Of a stretch of 64,000 nucleotides of DNA, positions 1-10,912 are shown piece after piece. Under the pieces are notes generated by a model that was not told the DNA's origin, searched no databases, and saw only the letters and a list, made by a program, of their open reading frames with translations. The position numbers were made by a program, and so were the translations under genes. The first letter of the stretch is position 1. Each line of letters opens with the position of its first letter. Source of the DNA: Marasmius tenuissimus (Eukaryota; Basidiomycota; Agaricomycetes; Agaricales; Marasmiaceae); NCBI GenBank assembly GCA_029532415.1, contig JAQOTA010000056.1, positions 124,001-188,000 on the forward strand, in the 5' to 3' direction.

Positions 1-416
1 GTTATTTCGCAATATTTTGGGGTTGGATCATCCATCAAGGAATCTGGGCAAAAGGAACGATCAGGACCACGCGATGGGAAAATGGCAACCAACAGACACA
101 CCGTCGAGTCCCACACCTAGGATATCGAAGAAGGGGAGGTATCGTTGTAGCAAGTAAAGAACTGTGACGATGGACCACCGCTTTCTCCAAATATGTCGTA
201 TCTCCGTGTCGAAGTTGAGAGCAACATCATAAACGAGTAATGCTGAGCTGACAACTGAGAGACCATGGTATCAAGCTACAATCCCAACGACCCGAGAGGG
301 AGACTAACCGTGCATATACTGATTAACAGTTAGCAGCTGGCAATAACATTTGTTGGGCCCGGACTCACTATGACCGCCTTCTGATACTCAAGCGCAGTAG
401 TGGTGGAATCGCTCAT
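1..416 (-). CDS. D1: DUF6533 membrane protein, 5' part only (runs off left edge)
   Basis: First exons of a DUF6533-type multi-pass membrane protein. ATG at 416-414 opens an 18-codon-class exon ending at a GTGAGT donor; a 10-nt mini-exon follows, then the core exon reading SALLVYDVALNFDTEIRHIW and YLLQRYLPFFDI, then the start of the next exon (K-Y-C-E-I-T). The YD...E(I/V)R.IW...RYLPF signature is typical of the DUF6533 family, which is abundant in agaricomycetes and of unknown biochemical role. No stop or frameshift is visible in the part present. The remaining exons lie outside the window. The exon plan matches the complete copy at 7292-8878. Confidence 0.75.
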
Positions 417-3400
417 TGGACTAATAGAGTGGTACTGAATCCGGGGAAAGCTCTATGCGATACAGATAATGGCACTACTTAAACATCCCAAAGCGTTGTA
501 TTTGGCGGTGCGCGTGAGGTGGCCGGAAGATGAACAAGATCGAAGCAAAGTTCGACATCAACGACTCCACGCACCCCCAGTATCCGTTCCCACTGATACT
601 AGGTCCCAACAAATCAAAAAGTTCGGCCCTCAGTGATCACTGTAGCTGAAGCCAATGGAGCCAATACCAGGCCAATACCCAAGGCTAGGGAGGGTATGAA
701 ATGTGAATAGAAATCACAAGAGGACAACAGCATTTGAACACAGCACAGCCGCTGCACAGTAGCTAGCTGAGAGAAGAGATTGGGCGGAGGTTCGGCGAGC
801 ATGGTCGTCGTGTTTATGATCGTGATGGTCATCCAAATCCAACTTCGAAGCATGATGGTGACGGCATATTCCGAGCCTCATCATAAATCGTCACTGCCTG
901 CCAGACTCCACCCTCCGCCTCTGCCTCTGATCCTCCAGGCCGATAGAAGTTATAGATTATATACACACTTCGGCAATCCGAGGTGCTGGGAAAACATCAA
1001 GGGTCCGAGCCGTCGATGCTCAGTGAAAGTACAGTGTACGGGCGGGAGAAAATGTACAGCCTGAACCTCCGTTGCCTCTGAAGGTTCCATATTCGATACT
1101 AACATCGATCATGGTCAGTCGATCGTTCATAACATCCGAAATGAAACGTACCTGTAAATGAGGCGTTGTATGACAATTCATGGAAGCCACAGACATAAGT
1201 TGTGGCCCCAAAGTCTCTCTATACGAATACCTCGCTTCGAGTGTCAGCGACATCGGAATTAGCAGCCGCGCGCCCTCCATTCTACCAAAGGACGTGTTTG
1301 ATGTCAGGGAAATGTAAATTGAGAACTGGATTAGATCTTGATGACGGCGAGTAGCGAAATTCACGAGCATGACATCTCGACGCGACCGTCGTAGCTACTT
1401 GAGAATCGAGGTCGTAGTGTCATGAGTGAGCGCTCGATGGGCGGCTCGGGTTCACTGAGGTCGAGTTAGCACATGGATGATGTTGAAATGGCGAATGTGT
1501 ACGGTTGCGGCAAGGAATCGAGCATTCGGGCTGAGTCGAAATCCCTCGAGCCTCGGTGGTGTGATAGGCCAGCGAATAAAGTAGTCGCCTCATACGACAG
1601 GATTCCATGTCCAAGAAGATGAGTCCCGGTATCATGTGTGTGGAGACTGCGACTCAACCGTTGATGACTCCCTAAAGATTACGAACGAAGAGTCATCACG
1701 GTGATTCTTTGGGGAGACTCAGACTCAGAGTCAGGTAGGACAAGCTTCCCGAGTGGCAAGACGTCTCACCTTGGTTCTAGTCCCTAGCCATGTTTCTTCG
1801 AGTCCCAAACCTCGCTCGTATTACTCAAGCATAGATCGTTTAGCCCGTTGTGAGTAGCTGCCGAATGACTTCCAGTCCTCAAAGATGTCCAAGTTTGATA
1901 CGATCGTCCCAGTGTTTCCTTGAAAGAACGTGACGATCAAGAACGAACTGGTAAACCCGGAACCAAATCACGACGCTCGGTAACTTCATGTATACCAGGT
2001 CCTTCGCAGTTTTACGGTCTTGATTTTGTCGGTTCTTCGTGGCCAGATGCATGTGTGAGTACACCCTACGAGTCATCAACAAAAAATTCATCGATTCTGG
2101 CACCAGGCTAGAGCTGGTCAACGCTAGTCCGAGTCAACTGTAAGTGCGAGGGCAATGCCTCTGGAGACAGTCCCCAGAGCGTGTCGTTTCGAGCATCACA
2201 GTCGCATTCAACTTCGTATAGCCCGAGTGAGACGTTGAAATTTCGATAGCGCCCTGTTCATAATTAGGTCCATCGATGCATTTCTCGGTTTGATTCTAGC
2301 TTGAGGATTGTAAGAGGGGTCGGCGAGGTAAGGAAGATAAAATTTCGTGGCGCAGTATTGCAGACTGAAGCCGTGTTGAGGATGAAGAGAACAGCCAAGT
2401 CAGGGGCTTCGAGATTGCAAGAGGAAGAATAACGTGAACTAGAGGGCATTGTCGATTGGTCTGCAGATGTGAGATTTTGACGAACAAGAATGGGCCTTTC
2501 GAGACGTCGACGAAGTGTTGCCAACTCTCCCGGGCTACAGCCCAATATTGAGTCCTTGCCACCGATGCCCTCTCCCTCCTTCCAATTCTTTCCAGTTGGT
2601 CTTCCGATTCGTTAGCGATGCCCCCATATGCCTAGTAAATGCATACAAGGGAGGAGCTTCGTACGGCGAGACCGTAGTCAAGACGAGGGCACGGGTGTAG
2701 AGACGAGAAAAAAATCTTCAGAATATCCCAAGACGTCGGCGCCCTTCAACCTCGGCATCGTCACAGTCAGAGAGGAAAAGGTGGACAGAAGGCCAGCAAG
2801 CACAACAGAGCGAAAACCCCGTTGCATTAAAACCACACCAGAGTCTTGTCACCAACCGTTCCTCGAGACGGCCCCGTATAGACGAAATGCAACGTGCATA
2901 AACGAGTCCTAGGTCATTTGGGCGGGTCGCTAAATTCGATAGGAATTGGCAGAAGGGTAATATCGGAGAATGTTGAAGAGGTTGCAGAGACGGATGCGAA
3001 GATCAAAAATGAGAGTTGCGGATTCTGAGAAAGGCTTTCGGGCTGGCCATTCTCGTCAGTATCGATAGACTGAGGAACGAACATGGTGGTTGAGACTGGG
3101 AGGTTGTGACGGCGTGTGACATTGATCTGAAGACTGAGGAAGTCCTCAAATCACCTAGCCGCCTATACCTTTGTCAGAGGAGAGCATACAGTAGCATATA
3201 CGACGCGCGAGAGCAAGAGAGAGAAAAATAAAATATAAGCTATTCATTCACCAGCGTCTACGTACACGGCATCAAAGAAGACATGTGACAAAAAAGACGC
3301 CTGCAACACCCTCGAAGGACATCGAGCTCGACAGTAAGTCCTGCCCGCGTCGACCTGACCACTTGTAAACACTCGATATCAGCCTCCAGACATCTCTTTC

Positions 3401-3511
3401 GGTAAGAAATCCAGCTTAAAAGCCCGAGCGACCGCAACTGACGTCCCCAGACGTATTTTGATCTTGCAGCCCTACACCCTGAATTCCAGCTCGAAACATA
3501 TCCGGAGAAGA
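417..3511. other. Spacer between D1 and A1; no confident gene
   Basis: About 3.1 kb without a gene I can support. Blocks in it recur upstream of other type A genes: the region near 1265-1340 resembles 9215-9275, 27005-27060 and 52545-52600, and the block at about 3090-3280 recurs near 10480-10680, 23040-23260 and 53700-53930. Short open frames exist on both strands, but they are not conserved in frame between copies. The block is better read as duplicated non-coding or decayed sequence. Confidence 0.5.
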
Positions 3512-4190
3512 ATGCCAGCGTTGACTCCCGAAATATCCGTTTTGGAGATGGCTGAGGAAATTCGACGTCTAATAGCTCCGGTAGTGGCCTCTTGACCAAA
3601 TTGGTCGTCATTGGCATGTTGGTCGTTCTTGCTGCGGTAGCGGCCAAAAAGTGGTTCTTCCCTTACGCCGTCGAGGATTTGGAGGCCTTGGTGAAGAGTA
3701 TTGACGGTTTGATCAAGAAAAATATGACTTTCGAGTGGAATTTACTGGGAAATTCTGCGAAGAGATTCAGATGCAGGCTTCAAAGGCGAGTATGGGGTTG
3801 TGCGTACCTCGTATCGAAAATCACTGACTTCTGCCTCTCAAATCTCTGCAAAACCTCTTCGTACGCTCGAAAAAAATCGTTCGAATATCTTGCATGGCCA
3901 ACTTGTACCCAATGTAGATGTAACGAAGAGGTGCGCCAGATCAGGAGAAGGAGTGTCGACGAGCCAGATAGGACGAAGATTCTGGCTTGGGCAATCTTCC
4001 AATGGTGCCAGTTGAGGCGCGTGAACGCTTGCCATACGTTGCTGTCGCAGTTGAAGTATGAATTGATGGTGCGTGGGCTGGTCCGGATCTAATAGCAAAA
4101 TTATTCAGAAAAATATTGATACAGCTCGAGATCGAAGAGAAAGAGCGCACCTTCCGTGCAGGAGGACCTTCCTCGTCTACAAAGGTGTAA
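3512..4190 (+). pseudogene. A1: type A small single-pass membrane protein, frameshifted
   Basis: Copy of the type A family. Exons would be 3512-3785, 3918-4068 and 4125-4190, the same plan as the intact copy at 54150-54834. Against the copy at 10913, one base is missing near 3555-3567, which throws the frame into a TGA at about 3593, before the membrane span. Downstream the frame is well kept: membrane span followed by KKWFFPY, then a helical region, DRTKILAW in exon 2 and LEIEEKER in exon 3. Intron 1 would use a GC donor (GCGAGT) instead of GT. The good preservation after the frameshift suggests a recent lesion. An upstream intron bypassing the lesion cannot be excluded without transcript data. 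Confidence 0.7.
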
Positions 4191-5862
4191 TGCCATCTTA
4201 TTTGCTGTCGCTTCCCAAGACCTTGGTCATCGTCGCCGACCATCGTCCTCGTCGTCCATTACCGCTACCGTCTGCTTTTCCACTGCTATTCCCACATCGG
4301 CCACTCTGTTTCTGCTGTCTTCTGGCCTCCCATAATGGCTGCTCGTGTTGCTTTGATATAATCTATCTGCGTTGCTGTGTTTAACAACCCAGGAAAAGCG
4401 CACGAGGTGACTGGGAGGCAAGGGAGATATCAAGTCCAGCACGATGACCAAGGTACCGGTTTAGTTGACTCTGGACAATGTACGACCGCGCCGAGCCTGA
4501 AGTGGAAAATCCGGCGGTCGTCGAGTACGGTAAGTCAATAACGTCGAGGAAGAAGAGAAAGGGATCGCTGCACCGTTGTCGATGAAGATGTTGCTGGACA
4601 CGTTGCTGGATCAGGCGTTGCGTTCAACAGTAACACCCTTGATGTCTTCTCGACTGTTTTGAGCGATTTGCAAAGTACAAGCTGGCGGTGAAAGGTCAGT
4701 GGGAGTAGGCGAAGAATAGATTGAAGATGTATCACTTGGGAATATGAGCCCCGAGCACTGAGACAGTGAACGCTAGCCTGGTAACTGATTAGTGAAGGGT
4801 TCAAAGAGGGTTGCTTTGATTTGAGGACGATGTTATAGCTGTGCAATCCGAGAATGGAGCCAAGTGCAAAATGGGACAACAAGCCAGAGGAAGGGGTATT
4901 TGGGGTCCCATCCCAGTTCAATGTCATTGACTCCGACACCTATCTCGGTGAATAATTGTAATGCCGGCGTTGAGCGCTTGAATGACTAGAATAACTATCA
5001 AATTGAGCGTTTGATGAGCGTCAAAGTCAGTCAGAGCACACCCGGCGTTGTAATTATTCGCCGAGGGTGTCGGAGTCAATGAGATTAAACTGGGACCCCA
5101 AATACTCCTTCCTCACTTGTGAGATGTTTACTTGTCCCTCGTCTTCCTCCCTCTCCCCATGTTGGCCTGTTGATTCGGCAACTGTTTCTAAATTTCTCAA
5201 CTTGCATCTGACTTATCCATCCACCCTTCTATTCTCTCACTTTCGAGCTTTGGAATCCTGGCCCCCGCAGAATCTGGATCCGCGAGGACAATGCAGTTCA
5301 GAGGACGACACGGTATGCAGCAGCACTCTGCCCATCGGTCAGTAGGTTGGTGTCGTCTTTGCTATCGATTCATCGTTTGTATTCTCTGATGACAATTTTT
5401 AAGGCCAGCGGCTCTAATTTCCTTCGAGTTCCTGGCGTCAGCTTTACAAGGGTCTCAAGTGTGTCTTTCTCGTTGTCGTTTCTGATCCTGCGGTCTAATG
5501 CTGACTACGCGCTCCTCTCCTTTGATAGGAAGATACATCGGGTGCAATTTTTTCAAGGTGCACAAACCTTTGACACTACAGCTCCAGTGAACCAACACTA
5601 CGATGAAACGGGTACGGCGCACAGCTATGGGATATGGTGTCTTTTCGGATAGTTCACTTGTGTGCGAGGAGTCTTTGGATGAGCGTTGATGAGATGCAGC
5701 ACCCGTTCTCGGACGTTTGTGCTCGCGCTGGCTCATTGCCATCTGAAAACGAATCAAGCTATGGTTGAAGTATTACCGGTGGCGAGCCTCCTCAAGTACG
5801 TCTTCTCGTTCTCGTTCATGACCTGGTAAACCAACCCTGACCTCAATCTGCTCTGTTGACAG
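4191..5862. other. Middle spacer I between A1 and B1
   Basis: No intact gene. The left half is homologous to 13378-14040 and 54835-55540, downstream of the other type A genes. It includes a short stretch whose counterpart in the last module is open (55192-55377) but which is interrupted here. The centre holds the inverted repeat 4887-5112. The right half is homologous to about 14840-15500. Confidence 0.5.
4887..5112. repeat. Inverted repeat (hairpin) in middle spacer I
   Basis: Left arm about 4887-4971, right arm about 5042-5112, with a 70-bp centre. Both arms carry GTATTTGGGGTCC (once as its complement), the stretch TCATTGACTCCGACACC, and a copy of AATAATT..A.(T/C)GCCGG. The outermost shared sequence (GAGGAAGG.GTATTTGGGG) is the same one that borders the inverted repeat at 14010-14792 in the next module, although the inner arm sequences differ. 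Confidence 0.75.
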
Positions 5863-5961
5863 ACAAAGAAAAGACCATTTGTTGAAGGCGTGCAAATTTA
5901 CAAGATCATGGCCCTAGCGAAACAGAAACAGATGGCATTGAATGGACAGTGCGAAACTTAG
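5863..5961 (+). pseudogene. Possible last exon of a decayed fifth cassette gene ('C'), module I
   Basis: A stretch after a plausible acceptor (TTGACAG) reads VEGVQIYK and MALAK in a frame that is also readable in the equivalent places at 15506-15625 and 56428-56603. Upstream parts of the same gene are out of frame between modules: a 2-nt difference near 5279 against 14912. I read it as the remnant of a plus-strand gene between types A and B. No known domain is recognised. Confidence 0.3.
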
Positions 5962-6026
5962 GAGGAGTTGGCGGTGAACGGTGCTGGTCGACACTCGTAG
6001 CGGATGTACGGCATCTGATCTGGACG

Positions 6027-6625
6027 TCAGCCTAGGTATTGCAGTAAGTCATGCCTGCGTCGGTTCACTTCCATCTGAAAATAAAAGGTCGCCATAGACC
6101 GTTAGCTAACGTTCTTCTAGTGTTGCGAGTAGTCAAGCCCATACCAAGACGTCCTTCTTCAAGTCCAGCACCGAGTCGTGGCACCTCTGAACCTCCGTCA
6201 TCTCCCGCCAACGAAACCCAACCCAAGTGAACAATCTCCATCTCTTCGGTTCCACGGTCGTCCATTCCTGAATTTCGCCCATTTTTCGACGTTCCCTACA
6301 CGGAGAAATCAACAAATTTGCGACAGAAGTCCCAATGCTCGTCAACGTACCCATCCAGTCGGTCTCGAAATATCCATCCCATATCTCCCAACAAATCCTC
6401 CTCAAGAGTCGTGTTTTGTTCGATAATGTCCCTAACGCAGGCGACTTGGCGTCCTAGGTCGTCCATCGTATACGGGAAGAACCATTTCCTGACGCTGACA
6501 GCCGTGGCGAGGAGGATGGCACCCATGATGAACACTTTGGTCAATGCCCCTCCTCTACCGTTGTCTGCCGCCGAAACCCCTTCTGTTATTGCCGAAACGG
6601 TGGTTTCTGTCAATAATACTGCCAT
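6027..6625 (-). pseudogene. B1: type B small single-pass membrane protein, frameshifted
   Basis: Type B copy on the minus strand. Start ATG at 6625; exon 1 would run to 6145 and the short last exon is 6074-6027, joined by a GTATGG...TTTCAG intron as in B2 and B4. The N-terminus, membrane span and VRKWFFPYTMDDL are intact. Compared with B4 there is one extra base near 6310-6330, so the frame ends in TAG at about 6296-6298. The C-terminal half (EIQEW, EPKRWRL, FRWREM) continues in another frame. The last exon begins MEVNRRRHDLLQ, as in B2. Confidence 0.75.
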
Positions 6626-7291
6626 TCTTCGCTCGTTTCCTGTCGTATCCTGAATTACCTGTATCTCGCTCGCTGTGCCGTCCTGCCTTCCTGTCCCATG
6701 CGAGTTAATTTAGAGCTACCAATACTTTCGAAGGTGGTTACGCACCGTTTCGTGTAGATAGCAATTATTCTGGGATAATACTAACTGGTTTATGGCTTTA
6801 CTTCTGGCTGAAAGATATCGAGCTTGAGCTTTTGCCCTCTAGCTAAAGCTGTGAGAGTAGGGCGGACTTTGTGCGCATGATGTCGGCGTGACTTCGCTGG
6901 GCGCTCGGCGTCAGGGGATTGAATACAGAGGCGCCAGAGGCGTTTGCTTGGTTCGAAGAAGGTTTGTGCTCAAACGTCCATACTCAGTTGTGGCGACCAA
7001 GTATGTGGGGATCGCAACGAGTCTGGTATGACCTATCTGTGTTTCAAGAGAAGCCAAAACTCGATGTGGAATACGGGCTCTTCATGGGTTTTCCGCCGGT
7101 GAGAGGGTCACTTTCACGATCATTGAAGATTCATGATACAAGTTCAACGTTGAATAGTCAACGGAAGTCTCGTTGCTTTCCACCTCGGATAAATTTGCTT
7201 GCGCAAATTTCCGATTGCCAGTATGACAGTGCTATTAAGTACAAGTTACAAGTGAGACCTGATGTGAGATTCGTACATCCGCCCGCTTGCT
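6626..7291. other. Intergenic between B1 and D2
   Basis: The first about 250 bp upstream of B1 is closely similar to the region upstream of B2 (16268-16560) and weakly to that of B4 (57180-57450), so it is probably the promoter and leader of the type B genes. The rest shows nothing I can name. No F-box gene sits here, although the cassette order would predict one. Confidence 0.45.
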
Positions 7292-8878
7292 TCAATCGGC
7301 GAGAAAAAAGGACCCATATGAAACCTCACTTTCATGAAGCTGGTGAGTACACATGTTAGATTGCGACGCCACCCGCCGTATGTGAATAATAGCGCGACTG
7401 CTGAGGATTGGGTGCATCGCGCTCGCGAAACTATGGGGATCGACGTTAGCTGTTGATAACAACATGAAATCGATGGGGTTGGTACGCACACAACCAGGAG
7501 ATGAACTGTGCCATCGGTCTGATCGAACGGTAGAGAGAAAGGTCAACGGAAACCGCCACAGCTCAGAACAAAACACGGATGTGGGACTCACAGGAAAGGT
7601 AAGAGCCACAATCACATTGACCAGGGATAGGACTGAATGCGAGATGAATGCGAAATGTTTAGCAGCGCATCTACTATGTGCCAAGTCCAGTAAGAATCCT
7701 CACAAAAGATGAAGCTGTAGTATAAAACACCTGTTGAGAGAAAACGGATCAATCGAATAGCAGATATCGAAATGGCCGTCGGCAGAGGGCAACTTACCAT
7801 CTTCGTAAACGGTCTTGGTGAGTTTGGATCTCCCGCCGATCCGAACTAAGGAAAAGCTCAGTCGCGGGTTTACCAGATTGGCTAGACCAGGGGTGACCAA
7901 CAGGATGAGACCCCGGGAATCAGAATCATAATCAACATCGCTATTGCTACTATTCAGCATCGGCAGTCCGAAACCTATGACTTGTGAGCTTACTAGTGTC
8001 GTAGACCATTATCAGCACCCAGCACAAGTAGAGAACGCGGCTCTCGTTAGAAAGAAAACACCCTCGAAAATGATCCAACGGTACTCTAGTGACTTTATAG
8101 GTATCAGCCTATAATTCTCCGGAAATTAAAGACAAGACTCACACTGAGTTTTAACCTGGAATTGTTGAAAAAAGACAAGACATGGTATCCATATCCCTAG
8201 GTAAAAAATGACAAGTCCAACTCCCACTTGTGTGCCTCTTTGCCAAACGGCCCAGATACGAATTGTGAGAAGTGCTATATCCGATGTTGTAACTCTGTGT
8301 CCTGGCAGGTGCGAAAAATCACTAAATATTGCACACCTTCAGAGAGGAGGACCCCGACAAGGAGGCACCCTGAAGGTATGGTGTGGGCTGCTTAGTGAGT
8401 GCTGCGGCTGTGTTGAGACACTTACATCCGCCGATACGATAAGTTATATTGCAATATTGCAGGTTCGGGTTCTCTGCGTTGTAGTGGTCTGGGTGAAGAA
8501 AGATTGTGAGGACCACCCGATGGGTGAGCGAAGAGTAATACACGCACTGTGTAACACCACACATACGATACCAAAGAAGGGTAGGTATCGCTGTAACAGA
8601 TAGAGAACCGTAACGACGGACCACGGCTTCCTCCAAATATATCGTATCTCGGAGTCGAAGTTGAGAGCGATATCATAAGCGGTCAATACCGAGCTGACAA
8701 CTGCCACTCCGTATTGCAGCTAAGTTACAGTGCCAAATGCCAACCACCTGAGGGTGAGACTAACCGTTCACATACTGAATTGCAGTTAGCGAGTAGCAGC
8801 AACGTCTGCCGTGTCCGCACTCACCAGAACTACTTTCCGGTGCTCAAGCATAGCAGCGATGGTAGAGATGTCGACCAT
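7292..8878 (-). CDS. D2: DUF6533 multi-pass membrane protein, complete, 12 exons
   Basis: Exons (minus) 8878-8825, 8774-8765, 8700-8548, 8488-8426, 8369-8337, 8274-8143, 8092-7994, 7845-7798, 7730-7704, 7632-7592, 7518-7490 and 7430-7292 join in phase to 275 codons. The start is the only ATG that opens the conserved 18-residue first exon. Visible family marks: YVN followed by V-V-S-S-V-L-T-A-YD near residues 19-35, EIRYIWRKPW, YLLQRYLPFF, N-I-T-Y-R-I-G-G-W, SEALLTIRIWAVWQ, VIFYLGIW, YLCWVLIMVYD, GGRSKL..TVYEDG, LYYSFIF, and near the C-terminus AMHPILSSRAIIHIRR. Several hydrophobic stretches indicate a plasma- or endomembrane protein. DUF6533 proteins have no established function. Convergent with whatever lies left, divergent from A2. 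No lesion seen. Confidence 0.8.
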
Positions 8879-10912
8879 CGGATCCAAATTGTTGAGGTGA
8901 TACCGAGACCGAACGCTTGCTTTATGACAGAAAAGACAGCGATACCATCTCAACTGGAATTGACGGCGCGACTCGGGAAACTGTTCAGAAGATGATCATA
9001 AGATGAACACAACCAAAGTACATCATGCCGACGAATCCACACACCTTAAATGGTTTTCTTTATACCATGTACAGCCCTTTCCAATTTTAGGGCGGAGCCA
9101 ATATGCAGAAATCTGGGCCACGGCCATCTCGGTTCCATGAATCAGCGGGGATGCTGGCAAAGGAAAAAGTGCCTCTGTCAACACTAGGAGGGATTGTCGG
9201 GATCAGCGTTTGCGTACCCTCCATTCTACGAAAGGCTTTAGTGTTGAATGTTAGAGAAATGCCGACTAAGAACTCGTGAGGGCCTTGTTTATGGTGAGTA
9301 GCGAGATATTGCGAGGGTTTGGACGAGACCGTCGTAGCTGCTCAAGAACGGGATCCGTTTACATTCAGAGCCTGCTGATACGAACTCCCTTAAACGCCGG
9401 GGCTGTAACTGTTGGAACGTTGATAGGTTAGTAAAATAAGCAGTTACCTACTTGGATGACAGTACTCTGTGTTCCGGAAGACGAGCCCTGGCATTACGAG
9501 GTGTGCAAAGACGACGATTGATGACCCCTCGACCAGTCGCGAACGAAAAACTCATGTTGATACTTCCGATTGATGATTCCGACCCTAGTAGGACTCCGAC
9601 TCGACGGAAGCCGAAATGCCCAAATTGTAAAGGCCTAACCTAAGCTCTAGTTCCTAGCCACGCTTGCAGCTTTCTTGATCCCGAATCCTGCTTGAGTTAT
9701 AGTATAAATTTTTTCGGCGACCGGGGTGCAATTCTTGATTCTACTCGTCCGAATAGCATGGCTTGAAGATCATGGGTGGGGGCTGGCGAGCTTTGGAATC
9801 GCGTGCGAGAAGAAAGATAGCGTATAAAACCCGTGATAAAGGGAACTCGAGGAGACGGGCTGGAGATTGTCGACTGCGAGGGTTTGGCGAACAGGAAGAA
9901 TGGTCCTTGCGAGACGTGAACGACGTACTCGCTGTCCCTTCCAGACTACAGCTCAACGTCAATATCGAAACCTTGCTGCCAACTCCCTCTGCACACTAGA
10001 AACCATTGCAGCGGTTTTGATTTCGTAGCAGTGAGGGTTGTGTAGCTATGGGGACGAGGCCGCGATAACGGGCGTAAAGATGAGAGAAAAACAATTTCCA
10101 GAACACCCAAGCCGTCGGTGCCCTTTTAACATCGGTGTCGTCCCGGTCAGAGAGAGGGAAATGGTGAACGGACCGTTAGCAAGCACGACGGAGCGAAAAC
10201 CCCGTTGCATATAGGTTCAAAAAATCACACCAGTGTCTTGCCACTAGCCATTCCTCAAGACGGTCCCGCGTAAACAAAACGCAATGTGCATAGACGGGTC
10301 CTGGGTCATTTAGGTATGGACGGGTCGATAAATTTGATAGGAATTGGTGGTAGGGTAGTGGTGGAGAATGACGTAGGTTATAGAGGGACGCGAAGATCGA
10401 GAATGAGAGTTTCAAATCATGGAAAAGGCTTCCGAGTTAGCCACTGTCGTCAGTATCGATTGGCTGAAAATCGAACATGGTGGTTGGAACCGGGAGGTTG
10501 TGACGGCGTGTGACATTGATCTGGAGACTGAGGAAGTCCTTAAATCACCCAGCCCGCCGATACCTTCGTCGGGGGAGAGCATACAGTAGCATATCCGATG
10601 CGCGAGAGCAGGAGAGAGATAATCAAAATATAATCTATTCATGTACCAGCGTCTACGTACATGGCATCAACACCAAAGAAGACATGTGACAAAAAAGACG
10701 CCTGCAACACCCTTGAAGGTCATCGAGCTCGACAGTAAACTCTGCCCACGTCAACCTGAGCATCTGCAAGTCCTCGAGATCAACCTCCAGACACCTAATT
10801 CGGTAAGAAATCCAGCTAGAAAGACCCAGCGACGCCAACTGACGTCCCCGGACGCATTTTGATATTGAAGCCCTACATCCCCAGTTCCATCTCGAAGCAT
10901 ATCCGCCGTACA
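8879..10912. other. Spacer between D2 and A2; no confident gene
   Basis: About 2 kb homologous to the spacers at 417-3511, 21739-23260 and 52134-54149. It presumably holds the divergent promoters of D2 and A2. Short frames on both strands shift relative to one another between copies, so I annotate no gene. Confidence 0.5.

Noticed and set aside
3258..3647. Minus-strand open frame upstream of and overlapping A1, with similar frames at 10653-10913 and 53922-54143
   Set aside because: The similarity follows from duplicated DNA; between copies the frame shifts and the counterpart before A3 is not conserved as protein, so it is treated as non-coding 5' flank.
4535..5345. Opposed open frames both starting M-S-E-S-M on the two strands
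   Set aside because: The shared start is produced by the inverted repeat 4887-5112, not by two related proteins.
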